DNA from: Sciscionella marina DSM 45152
GTDB lineage: Bacteria > Actinomycetota > Actinomycetes > Mycobacteriales > Pseudonocardiaceae
DNA length: 64,000 nt
Direction: 5' to 3'
NCBI RefSeq assembly: GCF_000379465.1
Contig: NZ_KB905436.1
Coordinates: 231,615 to 295,614, forward strand
Position numbers and translations under genes: made by a program. The notes below the pieces were generated by a model. The model was not told the DNA's origin, searched no databases, and saw only the letters and a list, made by a program, of their open reading frames with translations. Positions 37,066 through 46,659 of the stretch are shown in pieces. Position 1 is the stretch's first letter, and each line of letters begins with the position of its first letter.

Positions 37066-38187
37066 ATGCGCCGTACCGTCTTCGGCGAGCAGCACGAACA
37101 ATTCCGCCTGCTCGTTCGCGAGTTCGTACTGGACGAGATCGTCCCGGAGTACCCCAGTTGGCAGGAAGAAGGCAAGCCGAGCAGGCGCTTTTGGCACCGT
37201 GCCGGTGAGCTGGGCATTCTCGGTATCGGTGCGCCGCCTGAGCACGGCGGTCTCCCCGGATCGAGCTTCCTGCACAGCGCGGTAATCACCGAGGAGATCC
37301 AGCGCGCGTTCCTCGCGCTTGGCGGCCTGCGCGTACACACCGACATCTGTATGCCGTATTTCCACCGCTACGCCGACCATGCCCAACAAGCGCGCTGGAT
37401 CCCGGAACTGACCTCCGGGACGGCGGTGCCCGCGCTGGCGCTTTCGGAACCCGGGGCGGGGTCGGATTTGAAAGCGATGTCAACCCGTGCGGTTCGCGTC
37501 GGAGACCACTATGTTGTCAACGGAGCGAAGACATTCATCTCCAACGGCGCCGCTGCCGATCTCATCATCCTGGCGGTCAAGACCGATCCACAGGCGGGGA
37601 AAAATGGCATCAGTCTGCTTGTCGTCGAATCGGATACTCCAGGATTTCAGCGGGGCAGGCGTCTGGACAAACTCGGACTCAAAGCACAAGATCTGGCGGA
37701 GCTCTCATTCACCGATATGCGGGTGCCGGTAGCGAACCGGTTGGGCGAGGAGAACAACGGCTTCACTTACCTCACAGCCAATCTCGCCCAGGAGCGCCTG
37801 TCGATCGCCGTGAACTCACAGGCCTCGGCGGCTGCGGTTCTCGACCACGCGGTCCACGCCGTCGGCGACACACGGCGGGAACAGCACACGAAGTTCGAGC
37901 TCGCCTCCTGCGCCACCGAAGTGGCGGCCGGGCAAGCACTCGCCGACCACGGTCTGCTCGAGCACGAGGCCGGCACGCTCACCCCGGCTGACGCGGCCAT
38001 GGTGAAGCTGTACTGCACCCAGCTACAAGGACGAGTCACGCAGCGATGCTTACAGGTGCTCGGCCCGCGCGCCTACCGGAGTAGCGATCCAGTAGGGCAG
38101 GCCGTCCTCGACGGACGCGTCAGCCGCATCTACGGTGGCTCCGACGAAGTCATGAAGATCATCATCAGTCAATCACTCGGCCTGTGA
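37066..38187 (+). CDS. Acyl-CoA dehydrogenase
   Basis: 373 residues, ATG with GGAAGAGG just before. The LSEPGAGSDL FAD motif and VNGAKTFISNG are intact. The usual YEGT catalytic site is IYGGSDEVM, without Glu, while helix G has LAQERLSIA with Glu. Resembles the long-chain/isovaleryl type. Transcribed divergently from the BVMO unit and converging on the AMP-ligase gene. Confidence 0.85.
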   Translation: MRRTVFGEQHEQFRLLVREFVLDEIVPEYPSWQEEGKPSRRFWHRAGELGILGIGAPPEHGGLPGSSFLHSAVITEEIQRAFLALGGLRVHTDICMPYFHRYADHAQQARWIPELTSGTAVPALALSEPGAGSDLKAMSTRAVRVGDHYVVNGAKTFISNGAAADLIILAVKTDPQAGKNGISLLVVESDTPGFQRGRRLDKLGLKAQDLAELSFTDMRVPVANRLGEENNGFTYLTANLAQERLSIAVNSQASAAAVLDHAVHAVGDTRREQHTKFELASCATEVAAGQALADHGLLEHEAGTLTPADAAMVKLYCTQLQGRVTQRCLQVLGPRAYRSSDPVGQAVLDGRVSRIYGGSDEVMKIIISQSLGL

Positions 38188-38268
38188 TGCGGATCGAGGT
38201 GTCACGCCGCGCGCTGCGTATCCCGACCATCCTCTCGACGACGAGCCAGGGCCCGGATCCGCGGATCG

Positions 38269-39759
38269 TTACTCGGTACCGAGCAGGGCACGCAACTCAT
38301 GTTTGACGACTTTTCCGGCCGCGTTACGCGGAATCTCGGCCAGGATGAGCTCACGCGGTAGCTTGTAATCGGCGATCAGCTCCGCGCAGTGCGACCGGAT
38401 CCGGTCCAGCGTCAGCCCCGCATCCCCGCGAACCGCTACCACCGCCACCACGGTCTCCCCGTATTCCCGATGGGGTTGACCAAGAACCGCGCAGTCGAGA
38501 ACATCCGGATGCGCGGCGATGGCGTTCTCCACTTCGACCGAGTACACGTTCCGCCCTCCTGTGATGATGACGTCTTTGAGCCGGTCGACGATCGTCAGAT
38601 ACCCGTCGACGTCCACGCGGACAAGGTCCCCGGTCCGCAGCCAACCCCCACGCAGTGCCGTAGCGCTCGCTTCCGGCAGGCCCCAGTAGCCCTTCATCAC
38701 GCTCTCACCCCGCAGGATCAGCTCGCCGACCGCACCGGGCCCGATATCCTGATCGTGCTCGTCGACGATCCTGGCTTCGAAGTAAGGAAACGCCTGCACC
38801 CCCGTCGCATCGGGCCTTGCGTGCACCTGATCCGCGGTAGCGTAGATGCCGGCGGGCCCGGCTTCTGTCTGCCCGGCCTGCTGGATCAGCTTGACCCGAG
38901 GCAGGACACTCAACAAGCGCCGCACGGCCGACGCGGGCATCGGAGCCGCACCGAAAAACGCGATCCGCCACGCGCCGAGATCCCGTCTCGACACGTCCGC
39001 GTGTTCGAGCATCAGCTGGTACATGGTCGGGACCCCGAGCAGGACAGTGACACGTTCGCTTTCCAGCGTCCGCAATGCCTGTCCCGCCTCGAAACGCTCG
39101 TGCACGATCTGGGTCCCGCCGACAAGCAGCATCGCAGTGGACATGGTGATGCCCGAGCCGTGATACAGCGGTGTCAGGTGCAGATACCGGTCCAGCTCGC
39201 TCAGCCCACCGAGCGGTAGCTGCGCCAAACCGGCCCAGATCGCCCGGTGGTGGTCGAGCAGCACACCTTTGGGCTTGCCGGTCGTACCCGAGGTGTAGAG
39301 AATAAGGGCGTCATCGGATTCCCGTACGTCCTCGCCCAGCTCGGCGGCTCGTGCACGGCGGCAGGAGCGCAGTTCACCGAGCCCGATCGCCGCGGCCGAC
39401 AGCTCTCCCATCGCGGCGAACGCTTTCTCCCGCGAGCCGGAATCGTGCACGAGCAGCCGCGCCCCGCAGTCGTTCACGATGAAAGCGATCTCCGGCACCG
39501 CCAGCCGTGTGTTGACCGGTACGAGCACGGCACCGAGTCGCAGCACAGCATACGCGGCGACGAGGTACTCGTCGCTGTTCGCTGCCATGAGCCCACATCG
39601 GTCCCCGTGTCTGAGACCGTGTTCGGCAAGCACGGCCGCTGCCGCGTCGACCCGAAGATCGAGTTCTCGCCAGCTCAACCGTCCCGGACCGAAAACGAGT
39701 GCCTCGCGCTCGGGAACTCGCCGCGCGTTCGAGCGTACGAGTCCGGCGATCGTCGTCAT
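38269..39759 (-). CDS. Acyl-CoA synthetase (AMP-binding)
   Basis: 496 residues, ATG 39759. P-loop YTSGTTGKPKG, LRTGDLVRVDVDGY, DRLKDVIITGGRNVYSVEVE and the C-terminal Lys in NAAGKVVKHELR are all present, so the enzyme should be complete. Size fits short/medium or aromatic acid-CoA ligases. Separated from the thiolase-SDR-hydratase-ACAD operon only by an IS110 element and may originally have been its last gene. Confidence 0.87.
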   Translation of the reverse strand: MTTIAGLVRSNARRVPEREALVFGPGRLSWRELDLRVDAAAAVLAEHGLRHGDRCGLMAANSDEYLVAAYAVLRLGAVLVPVNTRLAVPEIAFIVNDCGARLLVHDSGSREKAFAAMGELSAAAIGLGELRSCRRARAAELGEDVRESDDALILYTSGTTGKPKGVLLDHHRAIWAGLAQLPLGGLSELDRYLHLTPLYHGSGITMSTAMLLVGGTQIVHERFEAGQALRTLESERVTVLLGVPTMYQLMLEHADVSRRDLGAWRIAFFGAAPMPASAVRRLLSVLPRVKLIQQAGQTEAGPAGIYATADQVHARPDATGVQAFPYFEARIVDEHDQDIGPGAVGELILRGESVMKGYWGLPEASATALRGGWLRTGDLVRVDVDGYLTIVDRLKDVIITGGRNVYSVEVENAIAAHPDVLDCAVLGQPHREYGETVVAVVAVRGDAGLTLDRIRSHCAELIADYKLPRELILAEIPRNAAGKVVKHELRALLGTE

Positions 39760-39779
39760 ACCTTGTCCAACCCTTCAAG

Positions 39780-39997
39780 CGCGGGTTTGATCTGGTCATT
39801 CGTAGGATCGGAGGGCCCGGGGGCTGCGGGTATGGCTGTCATTGCTGAGCCGTTCGATGGCTTAAAGGACTTGGCCGCCCGGAGCCCCGTGACGACTCGA
39901 CCGCCAATTGGGATACGCGATGTGATCGCTGCTGTAGGACAACGTCGGCGAGGTCGTCTGCGGGATCACATGTGACAGCGAGTTGGCGGAGGTGACC
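39780..39997 (+). ncRNA. Candidate IS110 left-end (bridge RNA) region
   Basis: IS110-group elements encode a structured bridge RNA in the non-coding end upstream of the recombinase. This ~200-base stretch is GC-rich with no gene and lies exactly there. Position is the only support; no loops were matched to target or donor sequence. Confidence 0.3.
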
Positions 39998-41191
39998 GTG
40001 CCCGAACTGTGGGCTGGAGTGGATATCGGCAAGACCCACCATCACTGCGTGGTGATCAACGCGGACGGTCAGCGGTTGCTGTCCCGTCGCATTCTCAACG
40101 ATGAGAAGGCATTGCTGGAGCTGATCGGTGACGTCGAGGCTCTGTCGCAGGACGTGTTGTGGACGGTGGATCTCAACCACGGTGGCGCGGCGTTGCTGAT
40201 CGGGCTGCTGCTCAACCACGGCCAGCCGGTTGCCTACCTCACCGGCTTGGCTGTGTACCGGGCCTCGGGCACCTACCGGGGTGAGGGCAAGACCGATTGT
40301 GGGCATGATGCTTTTGTCATCGCTGACCAGGCCCGTGTTCGTCGGGACATTGGCCTGCTGCGACCAGGCGACGAGATCGCCGTGGACCTGCGCACCTTGA
40401 CCACCCGTCGCCTGGACGTGGTCTTCGACCGCACCCGGCAGATCAACCGTCTGCGCGCCCAGTTGCTGGAGATCTTCCCCGCCTTGGAACGTGCGGTGGA
40501 GCTGACGCGTAAGGGACCGGTGCTGTTGCTGACCGGATTCCAGACCCCCGGCGCGATCCGCCGTGCTGGCGCCAATCGCATCGAGAGCTGGCTGCGTACC
40601 CGCAAAGTCCGGGGAGCCGCTGCCCTGGCCAAAGTGGCGGTGGAGGCTGCCCAGGCTCAGCACACAACGCTGCCCGGCCAGAGGTTGGCGGCCACGATGG
40701 TGGCGCGCCTCGCGAAGGGGGTGATGAATCTTGATGAAGAGATCGCCGAACTTGATTCCCTCATCGAGGCACGGTTTCGTCAGCATCCACACGCTGAAGT
40801 GATCCGCAGCTTGCCCGGCATGGGTACCAACCTGGCTGCGGAGTTCCTGGCCGCCACCGGCGGTGACATGACTACCTTCGACAGCGTCGATCGCTTGGCC
40901 GGTTTCGCCGGCCTGGCGCCCAGGCCCCGCGACTCCGGCCGCGTCAGCGGCAACCTGCACCGCCCCAGGCGATATCACCGGGGACTGCTGCGCAGTATGT
41001 ATCTGTCGTCCATGGTCAGCCTGCAATGCTGCGCGGCGTCGAAGGCATATTACCAGCGCAAACGACATGAAGGTAAGGGGCACAAGCAAGCACTGCTCGC
41101 GCTGGCACGCCGCAGACTCAACGTTCTGTGGGCGATGATCCGTGACGGGAAGTGCTACCACGCTTCACCTCCCGTCACTGCGGTGGCTTGA
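39998..41191 (+). CDS. IS110-family transposase
   Basis: About 397 residues from GTG 39998 (GGAGG, 5-base spacing); TTG 39983 is a longer alternative. N-terminal DEDD RuvC-like domain begins WAGVDIGKTHHH with later TVDLNHGG and KTDCGHDAFVIA acidic residues. The C-terminal transposase_20 domain has RSLPGMGTNLAAEFLAATGG and SVDRLAGFAGLAPRPRDSG, including the conserved Ser region. It looks intact. Confidence 0.9.
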   Translation: MPELWAGVDIGKTHHHCVVINADGQRLLSRRILNDEKALLELIGDVEALSQDVLWTVDLNHGGAALLIGLLLNHGQPVAYLTGLAVYRASGTYRGEGKTDCGHDAFVIADQARVRRDIGLLRPGDEIAVDLRTLTTRRLDVVFDRTRQINRLRAQLLEIFPALERAVELTRKGPVLLLTGFQTPGAIRRAGANRIESWLRTRKVRGAAALAKVAVEAAQAQHTTLPGQRLAATMVARLAKGVMNLDEEIAELDSLIEARFRQHPHAEVIRSLPGMGTNLAAEFLAATGGDMTTFDSVDRLAGFAGLAPRPRDSGRVSGNLHRPRRYHRGLLRSMYLSSMVSLQCCAASKAYYQRKRHEGKGHKQALLALARRRLNVLWAMIRDGKCYHASPPVTAVA

Positions 41192-41240
41192 CATCCTGAT
41201 TGGGAAGTCCTTTCTGCCCGCGCCATCGCGGCCAGACGCA

Positions 41241-42332
41241 TCACAGGCCAAGGTTCGCGGCCAGCGCTTCTTTTGCCGCGCGGGTACCACCGCCGTGCAA
41301 CCGGAGATAACGCGCATCGGCGAAGGCCGCCGCGATCGAGTACTCCCGCATGTAGCCGTAACCACCGTGCAGCTGAAGCCCCTGATCACTGGCCAGAGCG
41401 AAAAGGTCGGCACAGCGGAGCCGCGCCGCCTCGGCCTGGTGGACGCTAAGCCGGTTCTCTGCCCGGTCGACCGCGCAGGTCCGCAGATAGGCGCTGGTGA
41501 CAAGCAGTTCCGCGCTGATCTCGGCGAGGGCATACCGGGTGTTCTGGAAATCCGCGAGCGGCCTGGAGAACACAGACCGCTCGCGGACGTAGTTGAGCGT
41601 CGTAGCCAGGGCCGCACGTGCTCCCGCCACCGCGATGTGCGCCAGAGCGAGCTGATCATCGGCCCGCAGGCTGGCCAGCGTCGCGGTGGACACCGCTTGT
41701 ACGGCCTCGGACTCGACGAAGACACCGTCCAGTTCGATAGTGCCCATATCGGCCCCGGGAACTGCCAGCGAGTCCTTGATCGCGATCGACCGGACTCCAG
41801 CCGTTTCCCTGGGTATGGCTACGACACGGGCCGCGCCCTCGTCGATCCCGACGGGAACGAACAACAGCCCCGATCTCGTGGCACTCACCACTGACTCGAG
41901 GGTACCGTCAATCCGCACGCCGGTCCCCGCGCTGCTCAGCCTGATGCCCTCCGCGCCATCCCCGGCGAATGCCGCCAGTACTGTCCCCGTGACCATCGGT
42001 GGAAGCCACCGCTCGCGTAACGTGTGGCTGCCATGATTCGCCAGGTACGGGACGGCAACCGAACCATGCGCGGCGAACGCGAGCGCGAGCCCTGTCTGCC
42101 CCGCTTCCGCCAGTTCCTCGGCCACCACCAGCGAATGCGCGATATCCGATATCCCCGAACCGCCGTATTCCTCCGGCGCGCAGATACCCAGGTAGCCGTT
42201 CTCCCCCGCCACACCGAAAACATCCGCGGGCACCGAACCGGAGGCAGCGATGCTATCGGCGTGCGGAAGCACTTCCCGCCCGACGAAAGACCGAAGGCTC
42301 TCCCTGAAGACCACGAACTCGTCCTCATCCAT
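41241..42332 (-). CDS. Divergent acyl-CoA dehydrogenase-like protein
   Basis: 363 residues from ATG 42332 (GGGAGGG upstream). Overall ACAD fold, including LQLHGGYGYMREYSIAAAFA. The usual SEPxAGSD FAD region is degenerate (FAGDGAEGIRLSS), the C-terminal catalytic site is LHGGGTRAA, and helix G reads LRADDQLAL, so neither usual Glu is present. It may be a non-catalytic partner of a heteromeric ACAD or have other chemistry. Fourth gene of thiolase-SDR-ECH-ACAD. Confidence 0.8.
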   Translation of the reverse strand: MDEDEFVVFRESLRSFVGREVLPHADSIAASGSVPADVFGVAGENGYLGICAPEEYGGSGISDIAHSLVVAEELAEAGQTGLALAFAAHGSVAVPYLANHGSHTLRERWLPPMVTGTVLAAFAGDGAEGIRLSSAGTGVRIDGTLESVVSATRSGLLFVPVGIDEGAARVVAIPRETAGVRSIAIKDSLAVPGADMGTIELDGVFVESEAVQAVSTATLASLRADDQLALAHIAVAGARAALATTLNYVRERSVFSRPLADFQNTRYALAEISAELLVTSAYLRTCAVDRAENRLSVHQAEAARLRCADLFALASDQGLQLHGGYGYMREYSIAAAFADARYLRLHGGGTRAAKEALAANLGL

Positions 42333-42354
42333 CGGATTTCCCTCCCTACCGTGA

Positions 42355-43122
42355 TCAGGCATCGGTCCAGACCGGTTCTCGCTTTTCGGCGAAGGCGCGG
42401 GCCCCTTCGGCGGCATCCGCCGAGGAACGAATTCGCTCGGCGTACGGGGCTTGCCGGCTGAAAGCCTCGTCGCTCGGCCAGCCGGCGGACTCCTCGAGCA
42501 CGCGTTTGGCTGTCCGGACCGCCAGCGGAGCGTTGCCAGCGATCACCGCAGCGAGCCGTCGCGCTTCTCGAACGGCTAGTCCTGGCGTCACGACATGGTT
42601 CACCAGCCCGAGTTCGGCCGCACGAGCGGCATCGATCGGATTGCCGGTCAGGAGTAACTCCATCGCGATGGACCGGGGAATCCTGCGGGGCAACCGGAAC
42701 GCTCCGCCTGCGGTAGCCACCATCCCCCTCCGCACCTCGGGGAGCGCGAACTGGACGCCCTCGGCGCAGACAATCAGATCGCAAGCCAGTATGAGTTCGA
42801 ATCCACCCCCGAACGCCTTGCCTTCAACCGCGGCGACCAAAGGCTTCTCCGGAGGGCGCTCGGCGATACCGAACGCTCCACGCGTACTGGTGATGGGACG
42901 CTTTCCGGTCGCATTGAGCGCCTTCAGGTCCATGCCGGCGCTGAACACCTCGCCCACGGCCGTGAGCAGACCGGCCCTGACATCACTGCGGGAATCCAGC
43001 TCGTCGAGTGCGTCCGAGATGGCCTCGGCGGTGGGCAGGTCGATCGCATTGCGCACCTGCGGCCGGTTCAACGTGATGGTGGCGATGCCCTCGGCTACGT
43101 CGACGATGACCGGTTCGCTCAT
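42355..43122 (-). CDS. Enoyl-CoA hydratase
   Basis: 255 residues. Crotonase fold with oxyanion-hole FSAGMDLKAL and both catalytic glutamates: GGGFELILACDL and FALPEVRRG (equivalents of Glu144/Glu164 of rat hydratase). A functional hydratase is expected. Overlaps the SDR stop by four bases and sits 22 bases ahead of the ACAD-like gene. Confidence 0.88.
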   Translation of the reverse strand: MSEPVIVDVAEGIATITLNRPQVRNAIDLPTAEAISDALDELDSRSDVRAGLLTAVGEVFSAGMDLKALNATGKRPITSTRGAFGIAERPPEKPLVAAVEGKAFGGGFELILACDLIVCAEGVQFALPEVRRGMVATAGGAFRLPRRIPRSIAMELLLTGNPIDAARAAELGLVNHVVTPGLAVREARRLAAVIAGNAPLAVRTAKRVLEESAGWPSDEAFSRQAPYAERIRSSADAAEGARAFAEKREPVWTDA

Positions 43123-43886
43123 CGTGGGGCCATCCTGATCGCCCCGTCGAGTCGTATCGTCTCCCCGTTGAGCATGCCGTTGTCGACGATGCTCATGGCG
43201 AGCTGCGCGTATTCGTCGGCGTCACCAAGCCGACTCGGGTGGGGCACCGTCGCCGCAAGAGAGGTACGCACGTCCTCGGAGAGGCGAGCCAGTAGCGGCG
43301 TATCGAACGTGCCAGGAGCGATGGTGCACACGCGGATGTTCTTGCCAGCAAGGTCCCTGGCCGCCACGATCGTCATCCCGTTGACCCCCGCTTTCGCCGA
43401 AGCGTAGGGGATCTGGCCGATCTGCCCCTCGAACGCGGCCACGGAGGCGGTCAGCACACAGACACCACGGTCACCGTCGAGAGGTTCATTACGGGCCATC
43501 CTCGCCGCGGCGAGGCGCAGCACGTTGAAGGTGCCGATGAGATTCACGCCGACGATCTCGGAGTAGAGATCCAGTGATCCCGGTGATCCGTCCTTGCCGA
43601 CGAGCCGCACTGCCCCGCCCCGTCCGGCACAGTGCACGAGCACACGCAGTGGAGCGGACTCCTCGGCGGCGTCGAACACGGCCTCCATCTTCTCGGTGTC
43701 CCGCACGTCGGTCGCCACGAAGACCGCACGATCGCCGAGCCGCGCGGCGACCGCTTCACCCTCCGAGCCGGCCAGGTCGGCGATGACGACCTGGCCGGCT
43801 CCCGCGTCGAGCAGTCGTTGAACTGTAGCCAGGCCGAGCCCTGACGCGCCGCCGGTGACGACCGCGCTGATGCCTGTGGTCCGCAC
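43119..43886 (-). CDS. SDR, HSD17B10/3-hydroxyacyl-CoA dehydrogenase-like
   Basis: 255 residues, GTG 43886. TGGASGLG cofactor motif, Asn in VHCAGRGG, catalytic Tyr-Lys in [12 protein letters not shown] with [10 protein letters not shown]. The pattern [13 protein letters not shown] followed by [11 protein letters not shown] is typical of type-10 hydroxyacyl-CoA dehydrogenases, which oxidise 3-hydroxy (often 2-methyl) acyl-CoA. Fits between hydratase and thiolase. Confidence 0.85.
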   Translation of the reverse strand: MRTTGISAVVTGGASGLGLATVQRLLDAGAGQVVIADLAGSEGEAVAARLGDRAVFVATDVRDTEKMEAVFDAAEESAPLRVLVHCAGRGGAVRLVGKDGSPGSLDLYSEIVGVNLIGTFNVLRLAAARMARNEPLDGDRGVCVLTASVAAFEGQIGQIPYASAKAGVNGMTIVAARDLAGKNIRVCTIAPGTFDTPLLARLSEDVRTSLAATVPHPSRLGDADEYAQLAMSIVDNGMLNGETIRLDGAIRMAPR

Positions 43887-43910
43887 GAGGAATAGTCCCT
43901 TCCAGGTTTC

Positions 43911-45098
43911 TCATATCCGTTCGATGATGGTGGCGTTGGCCATGCCGCCCGCCTCGCACATGGTCTGCAAGCCGTATCGGGCGCCGCTGCTTTCCATTGC
44001 GTTGAGCATGGTCGTCATCAGCCGCGTGCCCGATGCCCCGAGCGGGTGTCCCAAAGCGATCGCGCCACCACATGGGTTGACTTTCTTGACGTCGACCCCG
44101 AAATGCGACGACCAGGCCAGCGGAACGGACGCGAAAGCCTCGTTGACCTCGTAGTGGTCGATTTCCTCGATCGAAAGCTTCGCCCGGCCCAACGCCTTCT
44201 CCGTGGCCGGGATCGGCCCGGTCAACATGGTGATCGGGTCGTCGGCGGCTACAGCGAACGAATGGAACCGCGCACGCGGGCGCAAGCCGAGCCTTTCTGC
44301 GGTGTCTTCAGCCATGATCAGCACCGCACTGGCGCCATCCGTCAGCTGTGAGGAGTTACCGGCGGTGATGTGCCAACCGAGCTCGGGAAAGCGCGCCCGC
44401 ATCTCCTCGGTCTCGAACGGCGATCGGAGCGCGCCGAGCTTCTCCACCGTCGTTCCCGGCCGGATCGTCTCGTCTTCGGTGACCACTGCCTCCCCTGTGC
44501 TGATCGGCACGGTCTCGGCGGAGAAATCCGTGGCCGCGGCGCGCGCATGCGATCGTGCCGCGTAGTCGTCGAGCGCGTAGCGGCTGAGCCCGTACCGCCA
44601 CGCGACGATCTCCGCCGAGACACCCTGCGGCACGAGTCCCGGCGAGTAGCGCTCGGCGACCGAGTCTCCGAATGGATCCTGACCGATACGAGCGCTCAGC
44701 ATGGGGATGCGGCTCATCGACTCGACGCCCGAGGCCACGACGATGTCGTACGCGCCAGCGATCACGCCCTGCGCCGCGAAATCCGCGGCTTGCTGGCTCG
44801 AACCGCACGCGCGATGCACGGTAGTCGAGGGGACGTGCTCAGGGAGTCCCGCGGCCAGCCACGCCCACCTGCCGACCGGACCAGACTGCTCGCCGACCTG
44901 GCTCACGCAGCCCGCGATCACATCCTCGACCGCGCCGGGGTCAATGCCGCTCCTGTCGACCAACTGCCGGTACACCTGACCGAGCAGTTCGACCGGATGC
45001 AGCAAGGAAAGCGCGCCACCCGGTTTCCCGTCCTTGGCTGCTTTTCCCTTCGCCATAGGGGATCGAACGCCGTCGACGATGACCGCATTTCGCGTCAC
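43911..45098 (-). CDS. Thiolase (acyl-CoA acyltransferase)
   Basis: 395 residues from GTG 45098 (CAGGAG, 6-base spacing; an upstream ATG lacks a good site). Nucleophilic Cys in HRACGSSQQA, His in NEAFASVPLAW context, GGAIALGHPLGASG, and second catalytic Cys in CEAGGMANA. All thiolase signatures intact. Expected to cleave 3-ketoacyl-CoA at the end of a beta-oxidation round. First gene of the unit. Confidence 0.9.
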   Translation of the reverse strand: MTRNAVIVDGVRSPMAKGKAAKDGKPGGALSLLHPVELLGQVYRQLVDRSGIDPGAVEDVIAGCVSQVGEQSGPVGRWAWLAAGLPEHVPSTTVHRACGSSQQAADFAAQGVIAGAYDIVVASGVESMSRIPMLSARIGQDPFGDSVAERYSPGLVPQGVSAEIVAWRYGLSRYALDDYAARSHARAAATDFSAETVPISTGEAVVTEDETIRPGTTVEKLGALRSPFETEEMRARFPELGWHITAGNSSQLTDGASAVLIMAEDTAERLGLRPRARFHSFAVAADDPITMLTGPIPATEKALGRAKLSIEEIDHYEVNEAFASVPLAWSSHFGVDVKKVNPCGGAIALGHPLGASGTRLMTTMLNAMESSGARYGLQTMCEAGGMANATIIERI

Positions 45099-45161
45099 TT
45101 GGCACTCCTGGTAGATCGACATCGCGGAAACCGGGCCCCTGAGAACCGCTCCACATATTTT

Positions 45162-45218
45162 TGACTTGCCGCGTCTCAAAGATACTGTCTAGATTCGCTC
45201 TGGTCAAAGGTCGTTAAC
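45162..45218 (-). promoter_or_regulatory. Putative thiolase-operon promoter with two palindromes
   Basis: Minus strand TTGACC (45202-45207), 17-base spacer, TATCTT (45179-45184). The -35 lies in GTCAAAGGTCGTTAAC (45203-45218), a weaker regulon site. Directly after the -10, TGAGACGCGGCAAGTCA (plus 45162-45178) repeats the second motif of the BVMO promoter. Confidence 0.55.
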
Positions 45219-45280
45219 ATATATAAGCTCCAACGGCATAAAACACCACTTCAGAATATCCGTACCACTGGCATAGTTCG

Positions 45281-45296
45281 GTGAAGGATCGTTCGA
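45281..45296 (+). promoter_or_regulatory. Operator-like site before the 45.3-kb CoA-transferase
   Basis: GTGAAGGATCGTTCGA matches the left and central part of the regulon palindrome, 26 bases before the preferred start. Confidence 0.45.
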
Positions 45297-45321
45297 CATG
45301 ATCGTCAAGAGGAAGGTGATG

Positions 45322-46500
45322 ATGGCAAGACCGGAGACCACGGCTGCCCCCTCGGGGCCACTTGCCGGCCTGCGTGTCATCGAATTGTCGGGGATCGGAC
45401 CGGCACCGTTCGCCGCGATGCTGCTCGCCGACCTCGGCGCCGAGGTCGTTCTCGTGGACCGTCCGGAAGGTTCTGCCGGTACGGTGCCCGATAGCGAGGA
45501 TGTCCTGCGCCGCAATCGCCGCTGTATCTGCCTGAACCTTCGAACGCCCGGCGGCAGACGAGCCTTGTTGGAGCTCGTCGAACACGCCGATGTTCTCATC
45601 GAGGGCTATCGTCCCGGCGTCGCCGAACGTCTCGGCGTCGGGCCCGAGGACTGCTGGCAGCACAATCCCCGGCTCGTCTACGGGCGGATGACCGGCTGGG
45701 GTCAACAGGGCCCCCTTGCCACGACTGCCGGCCACGACATCTCCTACCTGGCCATCACCGGCGCATTGCACGCGATCGGACGGCAAGGCGCACCTCCCAC
45801 CGTCCCGTTGAATCTCGTCGGCGACTTCGCGGGTGGGTCGCTGTATCTGGCATTCGGACTGCTCGCGGCCGTCTTCGAGACAAAGCGGTCCCAGCGTGGT
45901 CAAGTCGTCGATGCGGCGATCGTCGACGGGGTGAGCTCACTGACGGCCATGATGCACAGCATGTTCTCCGCCGGACTCTGGCGTGACGAGCGGGGAAGCA
46001 ACCTCCTCGACTCTGGCGTACCGTGGTACGACGTATACGAGACATCGGATCACCAGTGGATGGCCGCCGGCCCGCTCGAGCCGAAATTCTATGCGCGATT
46101 CATGAGTCTTTTGGGGCTGGACCCCGCCGAGGAACGTCGACGCGACCCTGCCGAGTGGCCTCGTCTACGCGAGGAGATCGCGACCGCTTTCGCCGCGAAG
46201 ACCAGGCAGGACTGGACCGAACTGTTCGAGGGCACCGATGCCTGCGTAGCACCCGTACTCAGCCTCGCCGAAGCTCCGCACCATCCACATCTCGCCGCCC
46301 GCAAGGCCTTCATCGACGTCGATGGAGTCCGCCAGCCGGCGCCGGCGCCCCGGTTCGGGGCGACGCCACCGCCTTCCCCCTCGCCACCCACCCCGTCTGG
46401 CAAGGACACACGACAGGTCCTGCTCGACTGGGGAGTCACCGACATCGACGAGCTAATGGGCTCCGGAGCGGCGGCCACCATCGAGGATTCCGTCCGGTGA
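45322..46500 (+). CDS. CaiB/BaiF family, alpha-methylacyl-CoA racemase-like
   Basis: 392 residues from ATG 45322, chosen over ATG 45298 because AGGAAGG sits just upstream. LAGLRVIELSGIG, DLGAEVVLVDRP, AGHDISYLAITGAL, LVGDFAGGS and GPLEPKFY give the His/Asp/Glu set of alpha-methylacyl-CoA racemase. Close to the 30-kb copy but with a longer Pro-rich C-terminal tail. Racemase activity on a 2-methylacyl-CoA is the best guess. Confidence 0.82.
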   Translation: MARPETTAAPSGPLAGLRVIELSGIGPAPFAAMLLADLGAEVVLVDRPEGSAGTVPDSEDVLRRNRRCICLNLRTPGGRRALLELVEHADVLIEGYRPGVAERLGVGPEDCWQHNPRLVYGRMTGWGQQGPLATTAGHDISYLAITGALHAIGRQGAPPTVPLNLVGDFAGGSLYLAFGLLAAVFETKRSQRGQVVDAAIVDGVSSLTAMMHSMFSAGLWRDERGSNLLDSGVPWYDVYETSDHQWMAAGPLEPKFYARFMSLLGLDPAEERRRDPAEWPRLREEIATAFAAKTRQDWTELFEGTDACVAPVLSLAEAPHHPHLAARKAFIDVDGVRQPAPAPRFGATPPPSPSPPTPSGKDTRQVLLDWGVTDIDELMGSGAAATIEDSVR

Positions 46501-46659
46501 CCCGGCGCGAATCGGCCCGGGCTGGAACACGATGGCGCCAGAAGCAACCTTCCGATCATGTAGACTCGCACCGAGATACAGGCCGACTCGAATACCGCCT
46601 ACGGAAAGCGCGGTGAGACACTCGACAACACGGGCCGACCGACGCGTGGGGACAGCACA

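Larger units (their letters stand above)
39780..41235 (+). mobile_element. IS110-type insertion sequence (ends approximate)
   Basis: Bounded by the AMP-ligase start (39759) and the ACAD stop (41241). About 200 non-coding bases precede the transposase and ~45 follow, the asymmetric layout of the IS110 group (longer left end). No terminal inverted repeats are visible, as expected. Exact ends cannot be set by eye. Confidence 0.75.
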
